From Neonectria sp. B-13 (taxonomy: Eukaryota > Ascomycota > Sordariomycetes > Hypocreales > Nectriaceae), in contig NOKP01000001.1 in assembly GCA_002682825.1 (NCBI GenBank), forward strand, positions 1,056,501-1,120,500: a stretch of 64,000 nucleotides of DNA. Reading direction: 5' to 3'. Within the stretch, counting starts at the first letter, position 1; every line of letters starts with the position of its first letter. Position numbers and translations under genes: made by a program. Shown here piece by piece: positions 1 through 10,127 of this stretch. The notes beneath the pieces are model-generated. The model made no database searches and was not told the DNA's origin. It worked only from the letters and a program-made list of their open reading frames with translations.

Positions 1-2232
1 AGCCCGTCTGGGGCTTGTTAGCCACGCTCCAGTCGTCGGGAACCAGGTCCTTCGGAACAGGGGGAGGGGAATTTCGTAAACCCCCATCGCCTTTTAGTCC
101 TTACCTCCGTCCGTCTCCTAAGTAGCTTTTCAACGGGCCGCCGGCTTCGTCCTTGCTCTGCCGATGGGCCTACGCAGCCATGGCTCCCGCTTCCCCAGGA
201 CTCCGGGAGCGAACGGCGTTGATCTTTGCCCTGGTTCCACCTGCCTTGCGAAGGAGATCGGCCATCTCTTGTGTCGATCAAAGCTGGGCATCTACTAGTA
301 GCTTAGGTCTAACGGAGCAGTGCTCCGTCGAAGAAGGCGGTTCGGATCCGGCCTTGTCCCCATCTCCATCGGGATGCCACCGGGGAAATCGCTTTGCTCC
401 TGGCTCTCTCCCGCCGAAACTTCGCCTATGCACAAGTTATCACACAAGGCAGTCACCTTCCATGCCATCGGGACTCCTCTGCCACAGTGGCGGCATGGGT
501 GACTTGCCCACCCAACCCAGCAGCCAACCCCAGGCGAGATTGATGTGGCGAGACGGGCATAGGGAATACCACAGAGAACAGCCTCTTCACCAGGTTCCGT
601 CGAGGCTCCACAGAATGAATGCAATGGGAAGTGACGCGGAAGCTGGGACCACTTCCTTCGCGAGAGTTACTACGTAGTATCCCGACCAGTGCAACACTGT
701 GTGCTCTCTCGTACGCATCCCATGGCCGTAGGATCCGCAACTAGGCCCCCAGTGTTTCGTCTGTGCGGGATGCTGCAAGGTAAGTCGGAAGAACTGGCGT
801 GACGGGATCATATTGCCCGTCGTCCAGGCTATCGTCTGCAAACAATATCGCAGATCCTATGAAGAAAGGCCATCACCAACACAACCGCCAGATCGAGGCA
901 CGGACAGTTCGCTTTGGAGCCCGTCGCCCTGGTTCTGCGAGCCATGGACTCGGTATCGTTATAAACCAACACTGCTCGTGCCGGCGAGCAGTTGGCAAGT
1001 GCTCGACATAATTACCCGTAGCAGAAAATGGGCCAGACGTTCGGCTGTAGGGTTCAGATCTGGGGCGTGCCGCACCACCAAACCCTGGCTTTTCGAAAGC
1101 CGCATCCCCGTCCGTCTCGGCGCGGCATCTGAATCTGTTTACCCTGACGAGTCACCAAGTCGGCATTTGCTGGCCAGCCGTCTCGACAACGCCCGACTTG
1201 GCAGCATCTGCTACCGCGCTGCCCACTAAAGCCCGTAGTGCGAGCCGGAAACCACCACTTCCCGGACGAGTGGGTTCAGTCTCAGGAGAGCTCGTCCTTT
1301 GCGTCTTGGTCCAAAAAACAACACAGGGCTCGGACAACAACTGGGCTGCTCCGTACAGATTTCGTGGCTGGAGGTCCACCTTCCGCGATAGGAGAGATCT
1401 TCGGTCTTGATGCGGACAAATGCACGTATCCTCAACGACTTAACAAGCCCGATAACTGTGCGCCTCATGGGTGTCAGTGAAAAAGCAAAAGCCCCATGTC
1501 CCCAGAGTCGGATTCTTCTGCTGAGCCGTTACAAAGTGACACCTGCAGAGAAGCTCTGCATCCTTAGTGGCCACAGCTAATACCCAATTCTGACGCCTCC
1601 AACAAGGCTCTTGTTCCTTCGGAGGTTTTGCGAGGGCGTGGGCCGTTCCTCGAAACCGCTCTCTCCGTCCTCGCCGACTCTGCCAAACCTCCCTCGGCCG
1701 ACCCCTGAATGGGCGGAATCCGCCTCACTCCCCCTGACTGATTCGCCTGGATGCCGGCCTAAATTTCAACTCGCATGCTCGAACCACTGCGGGCTTGACT
1801 CCCCAATGGCAGACAAGGATAGCCTGGATGGAAACACCCCTCCATTCAACTTCTCACGAAGCACATGTCGTGAAGAGTTGTCCAAAAGGAAGGTGCACGT
1901 ACTCTCAGCTCGAAACGGACTTGTCCAAAGAAAAAGAGCCACGGTATGAATTGCCCTACTTCCAGGCCTGGCTCCGTGATGGTGAGATCGTCTCTGGGTC
2001 GTATATTATCACCCCGAATGTCTTCCATGTGAGCCGGTCCACGCTGGCTGACTGCAACCCGATCCCTGCCTACAGAGCTACTTACAGGAGGCTCTCTGCT
2101 TCTCCTTTCTGGGAAGCGTGCTCTCATATATCTTCGAGGCCCCGACGACGACCCTCAACTTGAAGCCGACTCCCCCCCGGACGATCTCTGACAGCCCCGT
2201 ACGGAGAGAACTAACACCCGTTATCCAACAAC
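1..2232. other. Gene-poor left flank
   Basis: I see no coding region here that resembles a known family. Open frames on both strands are short, overlap one another and lack a convincing codon pattern or splice signals. I also checked for rDNA and found no match to the conserved rRNA segments I know. A perfect short palindrome (ACTACGTAGT) lies near 668; the same kind of TACGTA-centred palindrome recurs near 15331 and 51893. The last few hundred bases are the presumed promoter and 5' leader of the rhodopsin-like gene at 2233. Confidence 0.5.
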
Positions 2233-3533
2233 ATGACAACAGAAATCCTGGACCCGGATGCTAGCAATGCGCACATGCTGTATATCCCCATAGCCGTCTT
2301 TGGGGTCGTTTGCCCTGTGTTTGTTGTGACGAGGGTATGGTCTCGTGTTAGGAAAGGCGGGCATCTTGGTGCCGATGACTATGCCATCTTTGCATCTCTG
2401 GTGAGCTACGGCTTCCTTAAACCTTATTGACGAGCCCCGACTCCTAACTTCGATATTGGGTAGATCTTCGCTTTGCTATCGAGTGCAGTGGAAATTGCAT
2501 GTAAGTACGACGGCGAGTCTGAAATTTCGATGGCTGGCTAACTTCCCCTAGCTTGCCATTTCGGGTTCGGCAAACATTTCAAGACACTTAAACCTGCTGA
2601 TAAGATCGAAGCTCTCAAGGTCAGTAATTCTTCCTTGCCCCTTTCTTGGTGTTTCCACTTCTCTGACATGATATCTTGTGAATGCAGTACTTCTATGTGT
2701 GTCAAGTCACGTACAAAGCATCCATCAATCTAACCAAGTGCTCGATTATCCTACTCTACCTACGAATCTTTGGCAAGGTCCGCTGGTTCAAATGGCTCTG
2801 TTGGCTGTTGATAGTTAGTGTCTTTGCCTACTGCGTCGCTTCGGTTATAATCACCATCTTCCAATGCAACCCGGTACCCCGAGCATACAACAAATTGATC
2901 GAAGGAACATGCATTGACAGCGGAAAATTTTGGTACGCCAATGCCGGGTTTTCGATTGCCACGGATATCATCGTTCTGTTCATGCCCATGGCGTTGGTGT
3001 ATCAGCTTCAGATTCAACGGGCCCAGAAGGCGGCTCTGGTCATTGTCTTTGCTTTAGGAGGATTCGTTGTCGTCACCTCCTGTCTTCGAGTAACGACCAT
3101 CGACATCGCCGCTACCACGAACGATCTGACGTTTGACGTCTCCTCAACCATGTGGACGATCATCGAGATGAACGTGGCGATTGTCTGCGCTTGTCTCCCA
3201 ATGATCCGTCCCGTCATCGTCAAGGTGTTCCCCAAGCTGATGCCCAAGAGCAGCAGCAACAACCCCAAGTACGGTCCGACAAGCTACGGCACCAAGTCCT
3301 ACATGACACACAGCCAGGCGCGAGACAAGAACGAGTGGATCCAAATCGACGGCAACGGTGGAATACCACTGCATCCCGTCAAGAAGCCCGGTTCTACCGG
3401 CAGCGAGGAGAGCATTCTGGGCGGCACAACGATCCAAAGCGGGCCCAGCGGTGGACCTGCGTGGCAGCAAAACGGCCAGGACGGCGCCATCCAAAAGACG
3501 ATGCAATACTCTGTCGAGTACTCGGCCAAGTGA
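2233..3533 (+). CDS. Fungal rhodopsin-like seven-helix membrane protein
   Basis: Four exons: 2233-2400, 2464-2500, 2552-2619 and 2688-3533. All junctions are GT-AG and phase is kept, giving 372 residues. The protein begins with an extracellular stub and a first helix at about residues 15-35, followed by the LGADDYAIF motif. The third and fourth exons supply the helices around KCSIILLYLRIF and further helices up to about residue 285. A polar, Gly/Ser/Gln-rich cytoplasmic tail of about 85 residues follows. This order matches the fungal 'rhodopsin domain' integral membrane family (PTH11/SAT4-like), whose members are mostly orphan receptors or unknown plasma-membrane proteins. There is no retinal-binding lysine motif I can point to and no CFEM domain, so a sensory role is inference only. 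The start is the first ATG of the open frame and lies in a favourable AACAACATGACA context. Confidence 0.88.
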
Positions 3534-5302
3534 AACGACAACAGCAATACTGTATTATTTAGGGGCTTCCCACTGCACGAAGTATATCAACGGCGTGTTA
3601 CGATTGATGGTGTAAATAGTTCTCGGCGGAAATGTAGACAGGTTCGCCCAGCAGGCGAGTGGTCCCTGGGCGTATTGGAAAGGTAGACACGAGTGGATGC
3701 AAAGTCCTGGCGCCCATGGGAGCCTCACAAATGAATGATCGAGCGAAACGAACTAAGCCAGACGCTGCTATGCCCAGTGACTGGCACGGTGATGTGAGTT
3801 ATCACGTCAAATTTGCGCCTGTTGCATGATCGGCGCTCATGTCGGCCGACCGGTGAAGAGGTGACAGAGACTCCAAAAGTTACTCCGTTGAAACGTCGTT
3901 TCCAGGACAGCTCATGCATTCGTCAGTTCAACTGTTGGGCATGTTATGTATCTGTAATCTGTAGGCGCTAAACAAGGGACTGTCGAACTGGGCATCATCC
4001 TCTACCTTGAGGCAAAGAAGATGACCCGGAGTCTCTGGAGGCACTGATTTCCGGATTTCACGAAGCATCAAGTCCAATGCGGGATACTGCCGGCATCAGT
4101 CGATAATTCAGCCTTGGATCCATCATCCAGCGGATCGCGTAAGGATAGGCGGGAGGGCTTGTCCCCAGCAGAGCAGTGCGTGCGTTGCTTTGCGTGCCTT
4201 AGGGCCAAGAGACGACGTCGAAAATGGAGCCAGCTCTGGGGTCCCCAGCACGATCGACGGCTATGATTAGGCTGTTTCGGGGATACGGCAGCCTGGTTCC
4301 GCTAACGAGTGGTAGCGACAGCGGGTGGCTTCAGGGGTTGAGGGCTCTCTCTTCAAGTCCCTGGCAAGGGTTCCCAACCGGCAGTCGCCTGACGTTTGGA
4401 CGGGTTCTGAATCCTCAATCCTCATGGCTCGATTCGTTACCAGAAACTGGCGAGTGGCAGAATTTCGAGGAAGGTGCTGAGAGATGCGTGCCAAGCCAGA
4501 GTCATGACCGCCGCCGTACTGCAACTGTTTGTGCAGATATCAACATGAGGTTGGTTGGCTGGGGTCGCATTCCGTGTTATTAGCAGGAATTCAGTCGCGT
4601 TAGAAGATGATGAATCGAGCGGGTCCTTTGTCGATCGCCCATCTTCTCGAGTACTCCCGTGTCGTGAGGCAACAGCTTTTGTGTATCACGGGACTGTGCA
4701 CGAGATGACGGTTGCCTTCGCATCATGTGAAAGGTCTTGTGATGTTGGTACGAAGTACATCTTGAGCTCAGCATGTCATGTGACCGGCAAAGGAAGAATA
4801 ATCCGCCATTTCTCCCATTGGTTCAGATTATCAGGCGTGTGGTCTTATACCAGCCAATCAGGTAGCTGCTGATCTTCAGGCAGCAGCATTTTGTCCATCG
4901 CGAAGCCAAGAAATGGCCGCAATGAGGCCGCGACGCAGATCCGCTACAGGCACCGAGATAACAGCTCTCATTTGTATCAGCGGCAATCCGCTGCTCCTTG
5001 AGCTCAATGTTTCTGCTCCGAATTTCCTGCGTTTGAATAGGACTCTTTGCAGACCAGATTCTCCAATTTCCAATCTCCATCTCCAATTACAGCCTTCAAC
5101 CGACAGCGTGCGCCAAGACCATGCCGATGCGCCGGCGTTAGCTCCGCAGTGCCTCTTTTGAGCCTCACTAAATTCCGTTCCCCGCGTCAGCCCCCGTCAC
5201 CTATTGCATCACACCAGCAGCAACTATCCCCACGCCATTGGAGGTGAGACAAACAGGCGTCGATCTCGCAGCTGGGAAAGCGACATATAAGCAGAGGCTG
5301 CC
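3534..5302. other. Intergenic, promoter of the 5303 gene
   Basis: Holds the 3' untranslated region of the upstream gene and the promoter of the downstream multidomain gene. Two CCAAT boxes in opposite orientation (4817-4821 as ATTGG, 4854-4858 as CCAAT) lie about 450-490 bp upstream of the ATG. I see no conserved coding sequence. Confidence 0.4.
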
Positions 5303-8300
5303 ATGGAATCCTTCCTGCCGCTGGGCGGCTTCCAGCTGCCCTTCCAAAAGCGTCTCAGCCGCCTTTACAATGACACCAAGAAATCGAGCGATTTCGTCAA
5401 AGAACCCGTCCAAAATGAAGAAGACCCTGAGATCAAGGCGCTGCATCGCAAGCTGCGCATCCAGAAGGATCGCCTTGTTAGCTGGGGTCTCGAGTGGTCA
5501 GATCCTACTCAATCCGCCGAAATTGATGAGTCTCTGTCCAAGGCTGGCCTGAGTGAAGTTGTGGGAAGCATCATGTCCACAATCAAGGACATCCTGGCCG
5601 AGGCCGAACCATTGTGGCTCAGTTCCAAACGCATCATTCAGGGAAAACAGACCTCTCAAGACTCAAAGCCGCCGCTGGTTCAGTGGGACAAGGGCCGGTT
5701 CGAAGACCTGGTGAATGATCTCACCACTTCAATCGACACCCTATACGACCTCTCCCGCACACGATCATCTGTCGCAAACCCTCGTCGGCCGTCTAAGACG
5801 CTGTTTAAGTCTTCGACGACTTCGGATGACTTCCGTCCTTTCGAGTCTACTCGAATGCAAACCCCTCAGCAAATCGACCCTCAAACATTGACTCATTTAC
5901 GACAACGGCAAGGTGATGGAAGCTCCAATCCTCGCGAGGTTGTCTTCATGAGCAAGACGGCTTACTCGGAACTTACTCACGGAACAACACGGCAGCCATG
6001 GGCGCCACTACTCCTTGAGTATGCTACCTTCGACTCCATCTATGCCATGACTGGCATCATGCCACCGATGGCTCGCTTTGAGAAGCTATCGGCTGGGCTG
6101 CAACAAGACCCTCAGAGATCTCCTGGCACTTGGACTGGTTTACCACGCCTTCTCGGATACTTTGAAGATCTCGAGAATTCTAGACTTGGACTAGTCTACA
6201 GGTTTCCTCCGTCCTTCAATGCTGTCTCATTCGAGCGCCTTACCAAGAATCCACTTTACAGCCTCCCGACCTTGGCTGATCTTCTCTCCCGCCCTGACTC
6301 GGAGCCCAGGCTTGAAGCCAAGTTCAGACTGGCTCACAACCTGATGAACACCGTCTTCGACATGCATGCCCGAGGAGTGACGCATGGCGACCTCGTTGAC
6401 ACAAACATTTGTTTTTGTGATGCTGTGACGACGGAACCAGGTGTCAACAATGGCGAGGTAGATATTCGTCGACCTTTGGTGGCTTCTTTCGATTTGTTCT
6501 CCGATGACACTGCCACAACGGCACCGACTCTTTCTCGCCATCCCTTAGACCCACGAAACGCGCCTACATCTCCCTTGGCTAAGAGTACAGACCAGCGGGT
6601 TCTAGACCTCTATTCCCTAGCCATGCTGTTGCTATCGATTGGATTATGGACCAAGCTTGAGACGCTTGTTCCTGATTCCTCGACCTTCGTCTCCGATTCG
6701 CTTCTTAATCAGCTTGCCGTTCGATGCGGTAGCCTATATATGAAGGCAGTCCAAGCATGTTGGAGTGCGGTTGATGACGAGCTTGCGGGGCGCTCCAGCG
6801 GAGAGACTTTGCTCTCTACGGTGCAAGCCAGAGCAAGCCGATTCTCAGAAGCTTGTTGTATTCTCGACGGAGTAAGTGGCCTCGAAGAAAGGCTTGACCA
6901 AGAGGTCCAGCAAGCGGAGGCGCACCCTTCTCCCGTCAACCACCTCGTCACTTCCATGTCCAAGACCAGCAAGGATAGTAAAGATGCCAAGGATTCGAAG
7001 AATATACCAAAGCCTCCCAACGAGAAACAACCCCTTGTGGAGACCCCCGCACCAATCCCCGCCAAGGACACTCCAAAGATTGAGACGGATGCCGATCTTG
7101 ATGGTAAGACCCCATTTTGTTTAACACAACACAAGATCCAGATCATTAACAGTCGCCAGATGCTGTCTTGGGGAAGCCTACAAAGTCGGAGACCAAGGTC
7201 CGGCTATATCCTCATGTACCGCTTGCGCCCGAGATTGTGGATAGATGGAACCAGCTTTTGATGCCTCAGATCAATCATGCTCTCCGACACTTCTATCGCA
7301 AGCACCCTGAGTCGGTGGAGATTTCTCTTGAGTCGGTTGGGCCAAGTCCTCAAAAGACTCAGCCCACGGTGCTTGTGGTTTGTACCTCGGTTGGAAAAGT
7401 CCGCGCGATTCTCAACAAGAGACTCGGCGAGTTGTTCGACGGCACAACTGGCTTCGCCTTGAAAGTCTGCCGTGGCCACGTCCTCCGATCACGACGCCAG
7501 CCAAATTCTGTTCTGAGGTCCATGGCTCGAAGGAGCAACTCTGACGGCGTGCAAGGAGAGGACAACCTCGACGCCATCAACCCAGAGTATCAAGAACGGC
7601 CGGGGAATGGGGCAAGCATTGGTGCTTGGATCGGAGATCGACATCTACCTCCTGTCAGTCTTGGTGGCCTTGTCATGATTGATGATAAGCCTTATGGCAT
7701 GACTGTCCATCACATGCTCGATGATCCGGACCGGGATTTCGGAAACGACGAAACGCTACGATGCAGTGCCCTCCCAGACCTAGATTGGTATTCTGGGTCT
7801 GGTGGGGAAAGTAGTGTTGACGAAGACTTTGCATATGAACTGTCGGACACAGAATCGGAGGCATATTCCGATTCTGACATTACGAGTGATTATGACGACG
7901 ATGAAGATGATGAAGATGAAGAATACAATGAGCCTGGTGATATCCCAGGCATAGAACCTGGCTGTGGTGACGGCTACATTGTTACCCAACCTGCCCTGGA
8001 CGACGTGGAAGAGGGCTTCTACCCCTGCATCGAAACCGAAGACGAGGATCACCTCGACACCTACGGCCTTGGGGAGATCTACGCCTCCAGTGGCATTCGC
8101 AGAAAACAGGCCAACGGTTTGATTCATGAGGTAGATTGGGCTCTCTTTGAATTCACCGATGACCGTCTGCCTGATGACAACTCGATCCCTCGGGCTCAAG
8201 ACTCCCTGACCCTGCAAAAGCTGGGACAACATCGCAAGGATGGAACGGCACTGCTGCGGCCAACCACTGTTGCTCCTTCAACTTCTTTACCAGGGATGGA

Positions 8301-8952
8301 GGTTCAATGCATGGCTCGGACGAGTGGCCTACAGACCGGTCAGATTCTTCCAGCCCTTACGAGCGTGAAGATTTACGGTCGAGCCTCTCCCAGCCACACA
8401 TACCAGATCACAAGTGCTGGGTTCTCACGGGATGACGAAAAGAAGATGGGCGTGCCCCTTGGTATCCCCGGAGATAGCGGAGCTTGGGTTGTTGACCGCC
8501 GAAATGGGCAGCTTTGCGGGCATATTTTGGCTTGGAGCCAGCGAAAGCTTTCTGCCTACATCTGCCCTATGGACGTCTTGCTTCTCGACATTGCTGAGAC
8601 TCTGGAGGCCCACGAGGTAAAACTCCCCGGAGGCGAGCCCGTGGTCACACTGGGGGATCCGAAGCACTCTCGCCCTTCACAGGAGGAGCAAGCTCGACGT
8701 CCTGATGAGGATCTTGACGACCTTGTCGAGGAAGAACCCGAAAACGTGGACCTCCCGCCTCAACCAAGTACCTTTGTCGTCACAAAGGACCTCCCTGGTC
8801 ATCGTCAGAGCGGGATGTCGAGCTGCAGCGCCAGCGAGCGCGGCTCGTCGAGCCCTATACGTCTTGAGACTTCGAGTGAAGTAGGCGGGCTTACGAGTCG
8901 CTTGGATGAGATGAGCCTGAGTGGGAATTTTGGGATTGGAGTTAGTGGATAA
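5303..8952 (+). CDS. Helical + kinase-like + trypsin-like protease multidomain protein
   Basis: Two exons, 5303-7103 and 7160-8952, are joined in phase across a 56-nt intron and give 1197 residues. The ATG sits in a GCCATGG context. Residues 1-150 are helical and resemble the HeLo-type prion-inhibition domain in the [11 protein letters not shown] region, but lack its hydrophobic N-terminal helix. Residues about 230-480 look like a protein kinase fold: HGDLVDTN (His361, Asp363, Asn368) replaces the HRDxxxxN loop, and the DFG position reads FDL (Asp397). I see no glycine-rich loop or VAIK lysine, so it is probably a pseudokinase. A Lys/Pro-rich linker carries the intron. Residues about 750-1080 look like a chymotrypsin-fold protease: TVHH (His784/785), VDWALF (Asp926) and GDSGAW (Ser1040), with a strongly acidic insert near 835-865. 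A disordered tail follows. Such domain mixes occur in fungal self/non-self and cell-death proteins; a function here is inference. Confidence 0.75.
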
Positions 8953-9152
8953 ACGTGAACGTTACGCAGTATCGTGTTTTTCTAGGAATTGGAGGATCGA
9001 ATACCCTGTTTGCGAGATGAGTTTAGGAGATTGTGATTGTAATGGATTGATGGCAACTGAATACCACCCAGGAGATTGGACGCTGTATGTAATACGATCA
9101 CATCAATGACTGCTTCTTTCTTCAACGTCGCGCCAGTTGAATGGCTTGTGAA

Positions 9153-10127
9153 CTACATGAAATCGTCTTCCCAGTTCTCGTCACGGTCCTGGTTGCTCGT
9201 ACCCGCCATGGCCTCATCGGTGAAGAGATGGTCATAGGCGTGGTCCTTCTGCCACTTCTTCTCCTTCCACTCCTGAGCTTGCTTGGCTTCCTCTTTCCGC
9301 TATGCCTGGTTAATACGAAGGTCTCGTGCTAGCGTTGAGGGACATACCCTTTGCATAAGAGCGCCCTGCTCCCTTTGGCGAAGCTCCTTGAGCCGGTCGT
9401 CCTTCTCCTGCTTAAAGTCGGGCTTCTGCTCCACCTTGGTCTTGTTGAGGCGGTTGACGATGGGATTTTCGCGCTGGGGAACGAGCACCCTCTTGACCTG
9501 CGTGACTTCCTTAAGCAAAACACTAGTAGTAGGTCGTGAGGTGGTGGCCTACCTTGCGATGGTCCTTGAAGCTGACTTGGCCGACCTCCATGCTACCGTC
9601 CTTCTTCAGGTTGGACCACGGCGTGTAAATGACGGTGATGTTGTCCTTCTTGTTTCCTACACACGCAACCTTGTCAGCTGGTGCCTGCGAGAAGGGGGTT
9701 CGAATGGAGTACCCTCAATGGAGTTGGCCTTGGTCAGCTGGGCAAGGTCCATGACCAGCTCTTCAGGCAGCGAGTCCCATTCTTCGCCATCCTTCATACG
9801 GAGATAAATATGAGCGCTGGATAGTTTGTCGACGTGGAACTAGAGGGCAACCCGTCAGTCGTTTCTTGCTGAGTAGATGCGCTCGGGATGGTAAGGCCTC
9901 ACCCTGCAACGGAGTCAGAAATCCCTCCACACACACTGGTAGCTTGGGGGAATAGTCACCAGACATCCTCCTCCCAGCCGAACTTGATCAAATCCTCATC
10001 TAGCAAGTTTCAGCCGGCGAGACAGCGCGAGGCGGCGGGCGGGAGTGGGCATACTCTCAAACTTGTCCTTGCCTACGTAGACGAACCCCGGCGGGCTGAC
10101 GACGCTGGAGGTGAAGTAGTAGACCAT
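9153..10127 (-). CDS. jlp2: CCDC25/Jlp2 homologue (NFACT-R/DUF814 protein), junction defect
   Basis: Six exons on the minus strand: 10127-10055, 9999-9965, 9839-9713, 9656-9553, 9509-9348 and 9299-9153, about 215 residues. The start [14 protein letters not shown], the segments [23 protein letters not shown] and [11 protein letters not shown], and the charged coiled C-terminus match CCDC25 (human) and Jlp2 (yeast), a small conserved protein of about 210 residues with the NFACT-R fold. Human CCDC25 has been described as a membrane sensor of extracellular DNA; the fungal role is unknown. The second splice junction is odd. The best donor (GTGACT at 9959) breaks the frame by one base, while a weak donor (GTCTGG at 9964) keeps the frame but removes the conserved Val-Trp before FHVD. 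I used the in-frame version for the coordinates above. All other introns are canonical. The family assignment is firm; the exact exon 2 end is not. Confidence 0.8.

Noticed and set aside
153..677. 174-codon open frame in the left flank
   Set aside because: No family resemblance, Ser/Arg-rich low-information sequence, and competing open frames on the other strand across the same bases.
1..1600. Possible rRNA sequence at the left end
   Set aside because: The text does not contain the conserved 18S/5.8S/28S segments I know, and the base composition is ordinary.
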